Source: Saprospirales bacterium GYS_P2D | GTDB lineage: Bacteria; Bacteroidota; Bacteroidia; Chitinophagales; Saprospiraceae | NCBI GenBank assembly: GCA_009833045.1 | Contig: WUUP01000002.1 | Coordinates: forward strand, 558,001 to 622,000 | Direction of reading: 5' to 3' | DNA length: 64,000 nucleotides | Part shown: in pieces, positions 14,755-24,441 of the stretch | Layout: every line of letters begins with the position of its first letter | How positions within the stretch are numbered: the stretch's first letter is position 1 | The notes under the pieces: generated by a model | Database searches by the model: none | What the model was told of the DNA's origin: nothing | The model's input: the letters and a program-made list of their open reading frames with translations, nothing else | Translations under genes and position numbers: made by a program

Positions 14755-15546
14755 TTATAGATTGTGTGATTTTACTATGTATTTATTATGCTTCAGCAAA
14801 GCTAATACTCCCTGCGCACCTGCCAAGTGTCCAGCACCAAAACTGAAGAAAGCTGGCTGACGATCGTGGATCTCAGAGATCCGGTCTGCCATCAGCTGAT
14901 TGCGATCATGGAGCAATAGCGCTCTGTGACTACCGAGTGATCGAGAGGAGTAGCGATACAGTGCTGCTATGTCCTGCTGCAGGTAGTATCTGATTAGTTT
15001 TTTGAGTTTCTGATTTACCTTAGTCACGTGTTTGGACCACTTGATCATTTGATCAAAGTCATAGGATAGAGGTATCTGATTCATGATCTTGACCTGATCA
15101 TAGATAGACTCGATACCACCTACCTTCTTGCCTTGCTCGAGAGCATATCGATGTATGAGCTGATCCAGCTTTTCCCCTCGGCCCAGTCCAAATAATGGAC
15201 TCTGATAAAACAGCGACATGACTAATAAAGGCCGAATGAATCGATACTGCTCGATATCTACCTGGTAGGTCTTCTGAAAGATACGACGCATTTTGTCATA
15301 TCTGCGCCGATCCAGATGCTCATGCCAGACAGCTCGATCTATCATAATATGCCGATTGAGATAGGCGCTGCCCTCATCAGATAGTTCTGTCTCTGTATAT
15401 ACCTCATCATAGGGTGTTATGGCTTTCGCCAAATAATCACTAATCCTATCGTCTGATATGGCCAGATGAATAGTACCAAAAATCAAAGAAACTCGCTCTG
15501 GCTGATCTGGACGATAGATCCTCCAGGCCAAACTTTTTTCAATCAA
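14755..15546 (-). CDS. TraB/GumN-family protein
   Basis: 263 residues. Family signatures are GTIHLAISD near the N-terminus (G-T-I-H), ETELSDEG, KVGGIESIYDQ and the C-terminal SFGAGHLAG. These conserved His/Glu residues define the TraB/GumN/Tiki superfamily, whose Tiki members are metalloproteases. Activity of bacterial members is mostly unproven. No signal peptide is seen, so it is probably cytoplasmic. Its start lies 12 bp after the lrp stop and its stop 4 bp before gldC, consistent with one transcript. Confidence 0.8.
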   Translation of the reverse strand: MIEKSLAWRIYRPDQPERVSLIFGTIHLAISDDRISDYLAKAITPYDEVYTETELSDEGSAYLNRHIMIDRAVWHEHLDRRRYDKMRRIFQKTYQVDIEQYRFIRPLLVMSLFYQSPLFGLGRGEKLDQLIHRYALEQGKKVGGIESIYDQVKIMNQIPLSYDFDQMIKWSKHVTKVNQKLKKLIRYYLQQDIAALYRYSSRSLGSHRALLLHDRNQLMADRISEIHDRQPAFFSFGAGHLAGAQGVLALLKHNKYIVKSHNL

Positions 15547-15558
15547 ATGAAGGGGATA

Positions 15559-16035
15559 TTACTCGTATTGGAACGGTAGGATTTTAGACTTCTTCACTTT
15601 TGACAGAGTCATGAGTGTTTTGAGTCGCTCTACCTCCTCGATCTGAGATAATTTTTTGAACAATAACTGCTCATAAGCAGGGATATCACTACAGATGATA
15701 CGTAGAAGAAAATCTCCATCACCTGTGATAATGTATCCCTCGGTGACCTCATCGATAGCTTGTATCTTCTCGATAAAATTATCCAAGGCATTTTCTTTCT
15801 GCCATGCCAATGAGACTAATACAAAAGTGCTCACATTGAGCCCCAGCTTTCCGCCGTCTACCTTAGCATGATAGGACTGGATCACTCCCGACTGCTCTAA
15901 CTTCTTAACTCTCTCTAATGTCGGTGCCGGAGATAGTCCAATTCTCTTCGACAGGTCGAGATTGGTGATCTTACTATTCTCTTGCAATAACTTCAATATC
16001 TTAAGGTCTATACTATCTAACTTCGTATCCAGCAT
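15559..16035 (-). CDS. Lrp/AsnC-family transcriptional regulator
   Basis: 158 residues. The AsnC-type HTH (LKLLQENSKITNLDLSKRIGLSPAPTLERVKKLEQSGVI is the region at about 13-50) is followed by a RAM ligand-binding domain (about 65-150, with GDGDFLLRI). Such proteins sense amino acids and regulate their metabolism. The ligand here is not evident. It leads a probable operon with traB and gldC. An exact -7 promoter lies about 29 bp upstream of its ATG. Confidence 0.9.
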   Translation of the reverse strand: MLDTKLDSIDLKILKLLQENSKITNLDLSKRIGLSPAPTLERVKKLEQSGVIQSYHAKVDGGKLGLNVSTFVLVSLAWQKENALDNFIEKIQAIDEVTEGYIITGDGDFLLRIICSDIPAYEQLLFKKLSQIEEVERLKTLMTLSKVKKSKILPFQYE

Positions 16036-16063
16036 TTTTGTAATATTTGAAATAAAATTTCAG

Positions 16064-16071
16064 CAAATATA
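16064..16071 (-). promoter_or_regulatory. -7 promoter element of the lrp-traB-gldC operon
   Basis: The minus strand reads TATATTTG followed by C, an exact TAnnTTTG match, predicting a leader of roughly 22 nt. Confidence 0.5.
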
Positions 16072-16213
16072 AATTATTTTCCCAATCATTCTCCCAACCG
16101 TTAAATACCTAAATGAATATTTTACGATAAGTTAATTGGCTTACATTCTTACTTTGACTTTGTATGCCTATCACCACATGATGAACAGCTCTCCGCAAAG
16201 CATAAAGGGAGCG

Positions 16214-16221
16214 CAAAAGTA
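16214..16221 (-). promoter_or_regulatory. Orphan -7 promoter element
   Basis: The minus strand reads TACTTTTG followed by CGC, the same core as the SRP RNA promoter. The next coding start on this strand is 180 bp away (lrp), which has its own closer element. The transcript from here begins with a sequence rich in inverted repeats, so a small RNA or a long leader is possible. Confidence 0.35.
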
Positions 16222-16284
16222 ACAATCCACATTACTTACAGCAAGGGTAAAACCCTATTGATCAGCGAATCGCCAAATTTAACA

Positions 16285-17043
16285 TTATGAAAAGCTATTG
16301 ATGATAGCAGAGAAGCTATCCGCCTTTAGACTCGCACCTCCGACTAATCCTCCATCGACATCTGGCTGCGAGAAAATCTCCTGAGCATTATCCGGCTTGA
16401 CAGAGCCTCCATAAAGTATCGGCGTAGCTGCCGCCATATCTGCGCCAAATCGCTCGACTAAGTATGTTCGGATGGCGGCCTGCATCTCTTGTGCCTGAGC
16501 AGGTGTAGCTGTCTCACCAGTACCGATCGCCCAGATCGGCTCATATGCGATGACCAGCGTAGATAGATCCTCCGCAGTGAATGATGCAAACGATGTCTTC
16601 AACTGGGTGATCACATGATCTACATGAGTACCTGCTTTTCGGATATCGAGACCTTCGCCACAGCAAAATATAGGTACTAATCCTTTATCTATGGCTTGAC
16701 GGAGTTTTTGGCCGAGGAGCTCATCACTTTCGTGAAAATACTCCCTGCGCTCTGAGTGTCCGATGACGACATGTGACACACCCACTGCGAGTAGCATATC
16801 AGCAGAGGTCTCTCCTGTATAGGCTCCTTTATCATGTTGACTCATATTTTGAGCCCCGATAGATACATTGTCCAGTGACTCAGTCTGAGCAGCCAATGTA
16901 GCTAAATGTGTGAACGGGGCACAGATCACTACGTCGGTACCTTGATCCAAATCATGAGCCAGTAGATCCGTTAATAATGCCTGCCCTTCACTAAGGGTTG
17001 TGTTCATCTTCCAGTTAGCCGCAGCTATTTTTTTTCTTGACAT
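16285..17043 (-). CDS. tpiA: Triose-phosphate isomerase
   Basis: 252 residues, full length. It interconverts dihydroxyacetone phosphate and glyceraldehyde 3-phosphate in glycolysis. Catalytic residues are all present: K12 in NWKMN, H96 in GHSERR and E168 in YEPIWAIGTG, plus the phosphate-binding GGSVKPDN and GGLVGGASL loops. It is transcribed away from ppk1, with which it shares a roughly 115-bp divergent region. A one-mismatch -7 element (TACTTTCG, 17099-17106) is present for tpiA. Confidence 0.97.
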   Translation of the reverse strand: MSRKKIAAANWKMNTTLSEGQALLTDLLAHDLDQGTDVVICAPFTHLATLAAQTESLDNVSIGAQNMSQHDKGAYTGETSADMLLAVGVSHVVIGHSERREYFHESDELLGQKLRQAIDKGLVPIFCCGEGLDIRKAGTHVDHVITQLKTSFASFTAEDLSTLVIAYEPIWAIGTGETATPAQAQEMQAAIRTYLVERFGADMAAATPILYGGSVKPDNAQEIFSQPDVDGGLVGGASLKADSFSAIINSFS

Positions 17044-17160
17044 ACCTTTTTCTTTTATAATAATCTTGACGACAGATTATTCTTTTTTGAATTAGTAGCG
17101 AAAGTATCAAAAACCCCTCTTTTATCCCTTAATTTGTGTGTCAATTCATGTCAAGGCCTT

Positions 17161-19215
17161 ATGAAAACTATATCACCCTATATACACAGAGATCTTAGCT
17201 GGTTAAAATTCAACTATCGTGTACTCCAAGAAGCAAAAGACCTCTCTGTCCCTCTCTTAGATCGATTAAAGTTTTTAGCTATCTATTCTTCTAATCTGGA
17301 TGAGTTTTTCAGAGTAAGAGTGGCTAATCATCGCAACCTCCTGAGAGTCGGTAAAAAAGCCAGAAAGGACTTAGGATTTGATCCAAGTAGTATACTCAAA
17401 GAGATCCTGAAAGTAGTCAATCAACAACAACAGGAGGTGAGTGATATCTTTTTTGATCAGATATTACCCGAGCTGAGAAAAGAAGGCATACATGTGATAC
17501 GCCGCCAAGAAATGAATGCAGAGCAGCAAGCATTCATTGAGGACTACTTCAATGAAAATCTCCTACCATTCGTGCAGCCAGTATTGCTGGTCAAACAAAA
17601 GATCAAACCTTTCCTAAATAATAGATCGCTCTATCTCGCCCTGCATCTCGAGGACCTCAAGACAAAAGATAAAAATTACGCTATCGTCAAGGTGCCTTCT
17701 GATCAGCTGGAGCGCTTTATAGAACTCCCACATCATATCGAAAACGAGCACGTGGTCATCCTCATCGATGATGTAGTGAGGCACTGTATCAAGTGGATAT
17801 TCCCTGGGTATCAGATCGTCGAGTCCTATAGCATCAAGCTCACGAGAGATGCAGAGCTGTACATCGATGATGAGTTTAGTGGTAATCTATTAGCCAAAAT
17901 AAAAGACAGTCTTAATAAGCGACATATCGGACCCGCCAGCCGACTCGTATATGATCGTACCATGTCAAATGCTTTTTTGAAGTACCTGACTAAGGTATTT
18001 GACTTAACGGAGTATGATCTACTCCCAGAGGGGCGATATCACAATAATTCGGATTTCTTTGGTTTCCCTTCGTTTGGAAAGGATCACTTATTCGAGAGCA
18101 AACTACATCCCATCGATGTCCCTGAGCTTCAGGATCCAGAGAATATTTTTGAAAACATCAAAAAAAGAGATCATCTGATCCATCCTCCGTACCACTCCTA
18201 TCTCTCTGTGGTGACCTTTTTTGAGGCAGCGGCTTTGGATCCAGATGTGACGCACATTAAGATCGTGCAGTATCGTGTCGCTCGTGAGAGTCGCATCATG
18301 AATGCCCTCATTAATGCAGCGAATCATGGAAAGCAGGTATCTGTGTTTATTGAGGTCAAAGCGAGATTTGATGAAGAGGCTAATCTCATCTGGGGAGAGC
18401 GCCTGGAGAATGCAGGTGTGACGGTACACTACAGTATACCGGGTATCAAGGTACATGCTAAGATGGCCACCGTGATCCGACAAGAAAATGGACAAAGCGA
18501 GCTCTACAGTTACTTTAGTACTGGTAACTTTCACGAGCGTACGGCTAATGTATATTCGGACTTTGGCCTGTTCACCTATGACCATCGTCTGACCAAAGAA
18601 AGTATCAAACTATTCAACTATCTCGAGACTAAGAATAAGGAGGGTATCTCCTTTGAGCATCTCAATGTCGGCATGTTTAACATGACAGAGAATCTCATCT
18701 ACATGATAAAGAACGAGATCGAAAATGCCAAAAAAGGTAAGAAAGCCGAGATATTCCTTAAGATGAATAGCCTCCAGGACCCTGCTATGATCAATCAACT
18801 CTACAAAGCAAGTCAGGCAGGTGTAAAGGTCAATATGGTAATCCGTGGCATTTGCTCGATCGTGCCAAAAATGCCAGACTATAGTGAAAATATACACGCT
18901 GTCAGTATTGTAGACCGATTCTTAGAGCATAGCAGAGTATTCATATTCCATAATGGTGGAGATAAAAAATACCTGCTGTCCTCGGCTGACTGGATGTATC
19001 GAAATCTCTATCGTCGTATCGAGGTAGTATTCCCAATCTATGACAAAGAATTACAAGAGCATATCGATCAGCTCATGGAGATACAGCTCAATGACAATGT
19101 CAAAGCTCGCTCTCTCAACTATAATGAAGTCAATAACTATATCGTAGAAAAAGAAAGACTACAGATCAGGTCTCAGATGGAGACCTATCTATATATCAAA
19201 AGAAACGAAAACTAA
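17161..19215 (+). CDS. ppk1: Polyphosphate kinase 1
   Basis: 684 residues from the ATG at 17161, which gives the standard opening MKTISPYIHRDLSWLKFNYRVL. An in-frame start at 17134 adds nine unlikely residues. PPK1 reversibly makes inorganic polyphosphate from ATP. The N-terminal, head and two C-terminal phospholipase-D-like domains are all present. The catalytic histidines are H432 in KVHAKM (autophosphorylated) and about H590 in FLEHSRVF, matching E. coli H435 and H592 in position. purB starts 3 bp after its stop. Confidence 0.96.
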   Translation: MKTISPYIHRDLSWLKFNYRVLQEAKDLSVPLLDRLKFLAIYSSNLDEFFRVRVANHRNLLRVGKKARKDLGFDPSSILKEILKVVNQQQQEVSDIFFDQILPELRKEGIHVIRRQEMNAEQQAFIEDYFNENLLPFVQPVLLVKQKIKPFLNNRSLYLALHLEDLKTKDKNYAIVKVPSDQLERFIELPHHIENEHVVILIDDVVRHCIKWIFPGYQIVESYSIKLTRDAELYIDDEFSGNLLAKIKDSLNKRHIGPASRLVYDRTMSNAFLKYLTKVFDLTEYDLLPEGRYHNNSDFFGFPSFGKDHLFESKLHPIDVPELQDPENIFENIKKRDHLIHPPYHSYLSVVTFFEAAALDPDVTHIKIVQYRVARESRIMNALINAANHGKQVSVFIEVKARFDEEANLIWGERLENAGVTVHYSIPGIKVHAKMATVIRQENGQSELYSYFSTGNFHERTANVYSDFGLFTYDHRLTKESIKLFNYLETKNKEGISFEHLNVGMFNMTENLIYMIKNEIENAKKGKKAEIFLKMNSLQDPAMINQLYKASQAGVKVNMVIRGICSIVPKMPDYSENIHAVSIVDRFLEHSRVFIFHNGGDKKYLLSSADWMYRNLYRRIEVVFPIYDKELQEHIDQLMEIQLNDNVKARSLNYNEVNNYIVEKERLQIRSQMETYLYIKRNEN

Positions 19216-19218
19216 TCC

Positions 19219-20547
19219 ATGTACAACGCTATATCACCTATCGACGGACGCTATGCCCAAAAAACTAAAGAACTGGGAGCTTACTACTCTGAGTCTGCAC
19301 TGATAAAGTATCGCATAAAGGTAGAGATCGAGTACTTCCTCTATCTGGCTGATATGGGTATCATCCCGACCGTCGAAAATCCGGAGCTACTGAGAGATCT
19401 CATCACCTACTTCTCAGATAAGGACGCTCAGCAGGTCAAGGATATAGAGCGAGTCACTAATCATGACGTCAAGGCTGTCGAATATTTCATCAAAGACAAG
19501 CTTAAGGACTTCATCCCATCATCACAGCTGGAGTTTGTGCATTTTGGACTGACTTCTCAGGATATTAATAATACGGCCATGCCGCTGATGATCAAAGAGT
19601 CTGTCGAAGAGGTCATCATACCGATGATGGAGCAGGTATTGGGGCTTATCGCCAAATTAGCTGAGGAGCACAAAGCAACGCCGATACTATCTCGCACACA
19701 TGGACAGGCCGCATCCCCTTCTACGATGGGCAAAGAAATGCTTGTATACGTAGAGCGTATCCAAAAGCAACTCATCAAGCTGAAAAAACATGAGCATAGT
19801 GCAAAATTTGGTGGAGCTACGGGCAATTTTAACGCACATCGAGTGGCCTACCCTGAGCATAATTGGCCGGCAGAGATCGATTCTTTCATAGCTACTCTGG
19901 GACTCGAGCGTCAGCGAGTGACTACACAGATCGAGCATTATGATGGTATGGCAGAGCTCTTTCAGATCATCGAGCGGATCAATACCATATTAATCGACTT
20001 TAGCCGTGATATCTGGACCTATATCTCCATGAATTACTTTAAACAAAAAGTAATAGCTAATGAAGTAGGTAGTAGCGCTATGCCCCACAAGGTGAATCCA
20101 ATTGACTTTGAAAATGCAGAAGGAAACCTCGGACTGGCAAATGCCCTCTACAGCTACCTAAGTACTAAGCTACCTATCTCTCGTCTACAGCGAGATCTGA
20201 CGGATAGTACCGTATCTCGCAATATTGGCGTCCCGATGGCGCATACTCTCATCGCTCTCAAGAGCCTGAAGAAAGGAATCAATAAACTGGAAATCAATGA
20301 AGCTGCCATCTCTCGTGATCTCGAAGCCGGATGGGCAGTAGTTTCAGAGGGCATACAGACGATCCTCAGACGTGAGGGTTTTGAAAAGCCATACGAACTA
20401 CTCAAGGCCTTCTCACGTGGCAAGGGTCAACTGACCAAAGCAGACTTTGCAGAGTTCATAGATGGTCTCGAGGTGAGTACTGACATCAAAGCTCAGCTAC
20501 ATGAGATCACTCCATTTAACTATATCGGCTACGCCTCAGAGTTTTAA
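19219..20547 (+). CDS. purB: Adenylosuccinate lyase
   Basis: 442 residues. It splits SAICAR and adenylosuccinate, releasing fumarate, in purine synthesis. The fumarase-superfamily signature GSSAMPHKVNPIDFENAEGN lies at about 284-303. LTSQDINNTAM and the SRTHGQAASPSTMGKE segment with the catalytic His are also present. The ATG is 3 bp after the ppk1 stop, so the two are probably cotranscribed. The 3' end overlaps the convergent purM gene by 4 bp, placing two purine genes tail to tail. Confidence 0.97.
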   Translation: MYNAISPIDGRYAQKTKELGAYYSESALIKYRIKVEIEYFLYLADMGIIPTVENPELLRDLITYFSDKDAQQVKDIERVTNHDVKAVEYFIKDKLKDFIPSSQLEFVHFGLTSQDINNTAMPLMIKESVEEVIIPMMEQVLGLIAKLAEEHKATPILSRTHGQAASPSTMGKEMLVYVERIQKQLIKLKKHEHSAKFGGATGNFNAHRVAYPEHNWPAEIDSFIATLGLERQRVTTQIEHYDGMAELFQIIERINTILIDFSRDIWTYISMNYFKQKVIANEVGSSAMPHKVNPIDFENAEGNLGLANALYSYLSTKLPISRLQRDLTDSTVSRNIGVPMAHTLIALKSLKKGINKLEINEAAISRDLEAGWAVVSEGIQTILRREGFEKPYELLKAFSRGKGQLTKADFAEFIDGLEVSTDIKAQLHEITPFNYIGYASEF

Positions 20548-21725
20548 TAGGTATAGCTGTCTTTGTCATCAGTGATGATGAGCTCATTTTGCTCGGCAGC
20601 CTCCACTCTTCCTATGACTTGAGCATCGATGTTATAGCTATTCGCTATAGCGATGATAGACTCAGCAGTCTCTGCGTCGGTGTAAACCTCGAGTCGATGC
20701 CCCATGTTGAATACTTGGTACATCTCCTTTCTGGACGTACCGGATTCCTCTTCGATCAGTTGGAATAAAGGTGGTATCGGTAGCATATTATCTTTGATCA
20801 CTCTACGATTCTGGACGAACTTCATGACCTTAGTCTGAGCTCCACCTGTACAGTGTATCAGTCCATTGACTTGATCAAAATGCTTCGTCAAGATGCGCTT
20901 GATAACAGGTATGTATGTACGTGTCGGTGATAGTATGAGCTGTCCCACTGTCATCTCTCCTACTCCATCAATGTCTATCGTCTCGGTCAGGCTCCGGCTC
21001 CCACAGTAGATTAGTGACTGATCGATTGCTGGATCAAAGCTTTCTGGATATTTAGTCATATACTGCTTATCCAGTACATCGTGGCGAGCGGAGGTAAGGC
21101 CATTACTGCCCATGCCCCCATTGTACGAGCTCTCGTAGCTCGCCTGCCCATAGGAGGCTAATCCCACGATGACATCTCCATCCTGAGCGTTCATCTCGAT
21201 GACTTTTGCTCTGGGCAGTCTGCCAAAAGCAGTGATGCCGACATCTATAGTCCGTACGATATCTCCCACATCGGCGGTCTCTCCACCTGCGAGTGTCAGC
21301 GAGACATCCTGCTCCTTCATCTTCTTGATGAATGCCGAGGTGCCACCGATGACTTCTTTGATGACTTCAGCAGGGATCACAGACTTGTTTCTGCCAACTG
21401 TCGAGGAGAGGATGATGTCCTCTACACAGCCTACGCAGGCCATATCATCGATATTCATCACGATGCTATCCTGGACGATACCCTCCCAGACAGAAAGATC
21501 TCCCGTCTCTTTCCAGTAAAGATATGCGAGACTCGTCTTAGTCCCTGCGGTATCAGCATGCATGATATTAGCATAGTCGCTGTCTCCAGCTACCAGATCA
21601 GGCAGCACTTTACAAAATGCATTGGGGTACAGACCTTTATCCATATGCTTGATAGCATCATGGACTTCAGATTTGGAGGCAGATACACCTCGGGCATTAT
21701 AGCGACTATTATCGACGTCAGACAT
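20544..21725 (-). CDS. purM: Phosphoribosylformylglycinamidine cyclo-ligase
   Basis: 393 residues, the longer Bacteroidota form of PurM (AIR synthase), an ATP-dependent step of purine synthesis. Recognisable parts are HADTAGTKTSLAYLYWK near the N-terminus, MNIDDMACVG, the GGETADVGDIVRTIDVG loop and the C-terminal FNMGHRLEVYTD. These follow the ATP-grasp-like PurM/SelD fold order. It ends overlapping purB on the opposite strand. No promoter motif was identified in the 209 bp before its ATG. Confidence 0.93.
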   Translation of the reverse strand: MSDVDNSRYNARGVSASKSEVHDAIKHMDKGLYPNAFCKVLPDLVAGDSDYANIMHADTAGTKTSLAYLYWKETGDLSVWEGIVQDSIVMNIDDMACVGCVEDIILSSTVGRNKSVIPAEVIKEVIGGTSAFIKKMKEQDVSLTLAGGETADVGDIVRTIDVGITAFGRLPRAKVIEMNAQDGDVIVGLASYGQASYESSYNGGMGSNGLTSARHDVLDKQYMTKYPESFDPAIDQSLIYCGSRSLTETIDIDGVGEMTVGQLILSPTRTYIPVIKRILTKHFDQVNGLIHCTGGAQTKVMKFVQNRRVIKDNMLPIPPLFQLIEEESGTSRKEMYQVFNMGHRLEVYTDAETAESIIAIANSYNIDAQVIGRVEAAEQNELIITDDKDSYTY

Positions 21726-21976
21726 CTATTTAGATTTTGATAGGTAGCTCACAGGTATCCCTGAGATAATGTGCCACAATGTTACTGAGAATATCGCTAC
21801 TCGACCATATACTCCATAGAGATATTATAGTGATCGTTATCAGTTGGGGATCTTTAGATGTCCTCTCACAGACCGGATTCAGTATTTATATTTTATTAAC
21901 GACTGATCTATGAACACATGCGAGATATAATCATTTGTTTTGTGTCAAATTCTATTTGAGCCACCAAAGTGATTCT

Positions 21977-23566
21977 GTGCAAATACTAACTACACTCCCA
22001 TTCGATAAGATTCCTCATTTTTCGCAGCGAGATATCGCCTATCAGACCGCCGATGAGCGTCTCAGGCCCTACTATCAGCACGATGTTAGCATAGAGGCAT
22101 TGGCAGATGCCATTGCTGCTAAGCAGCAATCAAAACTGTATCGAGAGGTATTAGTCCAAGGGCTAAAAGAGCAATATCAGGGAGTCGAGACTACTGATGC
22201 TGTCAGAGCGAATATCGAAGCATTAAGGGATGACCACACATTCACAATAGTGACCGCTCATCAGCCATCTATTCTCACTGGACCTCTTTACTATATCCAC
22301 AAGATCTGTAGTACGATCAGTCTGACCAGACAGCTCAATGCTCGATATACTGACCATCGTTTTGTCCCAGTATTCGTATCAGGCGGGGAGGATCACGACT
22401 TTGATGAGATCGCTACGCTGCACTTGTTTGGTAAAGACTTCACTTGGGAGACCGATCAGGTCGGCGCCGTAGGACGTATGAGCTTAGATGGACTATCGGA
22501 TGTATTGACTGCAGTCAAAGAAACTTTCGGCACTTCTCCACATGCAGAGGAGCTCGCTCATATGATAGATCAGGCTTTCGCCAAAGCAAAGCACTACGGA
22601 GACTTCATGTTCAGATTGACAGATGCATTATTCAGTCAGCATGGACTTGTCGTGGTCAATATGGATAACAATGCATATAAAGAGGTATTCTTGCCCTATG
22701 TCATACAGGATATAGAAAAAGAAATATCAGCATCTGCCGTAAGAAAAGATCAAGAAAAACTCGAAGCAGCGGGATTCAGCGGCCAGGCTCATGCTCGAGA
22801 GGTCAATATATTCGTCCATGACGGAGACCGCCATCGTGTCATCAAGACTGATGATGGCTATACGATCAATGATAAGACCTACAGCCAAGAAGAGCTAATC
22901 GCCTATCTCAAGGCAAAACCTGAGAGCATCAGCCCCAATGTGGTGCTCCGACCTATCTTTCAAGAGCTAATTCTGCCCAATTTAGCTTATATCGGAGGAG
23001 GTGGAGAACTCGCTTATTGGATGGAGCGAGTGAGTCTATTTGAAGAGATGGAGCTACCATTTCCTATGTTGATACGTCGAGACTCCGCACTACTCGTCGA
23101 TAAGCGTAGCCACGACTATATTACCGAACAGGGATTGAGTATAGAGCAGATGTTTGACAGAGAGGAGCAGGTCGTGATCAAGTTCACACTCGAAGATTCG
23201 GACAAAGCTCTGAGTCTCAAGACCTATAAAGAAGAAGTAGCTGCCATATTCGCTAAGATGGATCAATATGTAATCGAGATAGATCCCACGTTGTCAGGTA
23301 GCGTCAATGCTGAAAAAGCAAAAGCGGAGAAAGCCATCGACAATCTCGAAAACAAAATGATCAAAGCCGAGAAACGTGCCAAAGAGACGCAAATCAATAA
23401 GCTGACGAAGATCAAAAACAAATTATTCCCCAATGGAGACAGCCTCCAAGAGCGCTATGACAACTTCATCCCATTCTTTCTACGCTATGGTAGCGAGTGG
23501 ATCGATCAGCTTACTGAACTACTTGATCCGATGAATAAAGAGTTTAAGATTATTTTGTTAGATTAA
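21977..23566 (+). CDS. bshC: Bacillithiol biosynthesis cysteine-adding enzyme BshC
   Basis: 529 residues from a GTG at 21977. The frame is open from a TTG at 21935, but the GTG start gives the family-typical opening QILTTLPFDKIPHFSQRDIAY. BshC is required for the last step of bacillithiol formation, adding cysteine to GlcN-malate. Core motifs are FTIVTAHQPSILTGPLYYIHK (begins about residue 92), SGGEDHDFDEIATL and GGGGELAYWMERVSLFEE. A C-terminal coiled coil (about 440-490) is typical. No other bacillithiol gene is nearby. The start codon choice is moderately sure. Confidence 0.9.
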   Translation: MQILTTLPFDKIPHFSQRDIAYQTADERLRPYYQHDVSIEALADAIAAKQQSKLYREVLVQGLKEQYQGVETTDAVRANIEALRDDHTFTIVTAHQPSILTGPLYYIHKICSTISLTRQLNARYTDHRFVPVFVSGGEDHDFDEIATLHLFGKDFTWETDQVGAVGRMSLDGLSDVLTAVKETFGTSPHAEELAHMIDQAFAKAKHYGDFMFRLTDALFSQHGLVVVNMDNNAYKEVFLPYVIQDIEKEISASAVRKDQEKLEAAGFSGQAHAREVNIFVHDGDRHRVIKTDDGYTINDKTYSQEELIAYLKAKPESISPNVVLRPIFQELILPNLAYIGGGGELAYWMERVSLFEEMELPFPMLIRRDSALLVDKRSHDYITEQGLSIEQMFDREEQVVIKFTLEDSDKALSLKTYKEEVAAIFAKMDQYVIEIDPTLSGSVNAEKAKAEKAIDNLENKMIKAEKRAKETQINKLTKIKNKLFPNGDSLQERYDNFIPFFLRYGSEWIDQLTELLDPMNKEFKIILLD

Positions 23567-23583
23567 TTCACTGGGTAGAATTC

Positions 23584-24441
23584 CTACTGAGCAGCTTTAT
23601 CCATAGGGAAATAAGACAACAACTCATTAAGTCTATCCTTGAGCTCACTACGATGTATGATGAAGTCCAAGAATCCATGATCTAATAAGAACTCTGATCG
23701 CTGAAATCCCTCTGGTAAATCTTTCTTGATAGTCTCCTTGATGACTCTCGGACCTGCGAATCCAATTAAAGCTTTTGGCTCAGAGAAATTAATATCTCCC
23801 AGCATAGCGAAAGAAGCCGTCACCCCGCCAGTAGTCGGATCTGTCAAGAATGAAAAATAAGGAATCGCCTCTCGAGAGAGCTGAGCGAGCTTAGTCGATG
23901 TCTTAGCCAGCTGCATGAGTGAGAATGCGCTCTCCATCATACGAGCTCCACCTGACTTGCTGATGATCATGAGCGGAGTACGATGCTCTATGCAGTAGTC
24001 TACTGATCGAGCGATCTTCTCTCCTACCACTGAGCCCATAGATCCTCCTATGAATGAGAAGTCCATCGCTGCTATGACTAATGGCTTACGGTTCACTTTG
24101 CCTACTGCTACGCTGATAGCATCGGACAGTGAGGTCAGCTCCTTAGCGCTCTCCAGACGATCGTCATATGACTTTAGATCTGTCCACTCCAGAAAATTTA
24201 AAGAAGTGATATTGTCAAAAAGGAGCTTGTAGCGGCTACCAAAAATTATATTAAAATAATCGTGAGAGCCTATCCTAAAGTGATAATCACAGTCTGGACA
24301 GACGAATAGATTCTTTTCTAATTCTAATATGGTAAACGTCCCTCCACAGCTTTTACATTTCTGCCAAAATCCGTCAGGAACCTCCTTTTTATCGCTGGTT
24401 TGAGTTTGAATACCTTCTCTAAGCCTTTTGAACCAACCCAT
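23584..24441 (-). CDS. accD: Acetyl-CoA carboxylase carboxyltransferase beta subunit
   Basis: 285 residues. AccD pairs with AccA to transfer carboxyl from biotin to acetyl-CoA, giving malonyl-CoA for fatty acids. A four-cysteine zinc ribbon is complete (C29, C32, C48, C51). The crotonase-like fold carries SKSGGARMMESAFSLMQLAK and DPTTGGVTASFAMLGD. The partner accA is not in the window. A one-mismatch -7 element (TACTTTTA, 24509-24516) lies about 70 bp upstream. Confidence 0.96.
   Translation of the reverse strand: MGWFKRLREGIQTQTSDKKEVPDGFWQKCKSCGGTFTILELEKNLFVCPDCDYHFRIGSHDYFNIIFGSRYKLLFDNITSLNFLEWTDLKSYDDRLESAKELTSLSDAISVAVGKVNRKPLVIAAMDFSFIGGSMGSVVGEKIARSVDYCIEHRTPLMIISKSGGARMMESAFSLMQLAKTSTKLAQLSREAIPYFSFLTDPTTGGVTASFAMLGDINFSEPKALIGFAGPRVIKETIKKDLPEGFQRSEFLLDHGFLDFIIHRSELKDRLNELLSYFPMDKAAQ

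Noticed and set aside
14409-14760. Overlapping plus-strand frame across gldC
   Set aside because: GldC on the minus strand matches a known family over its whole length, so the opposite frame is fortuitous.
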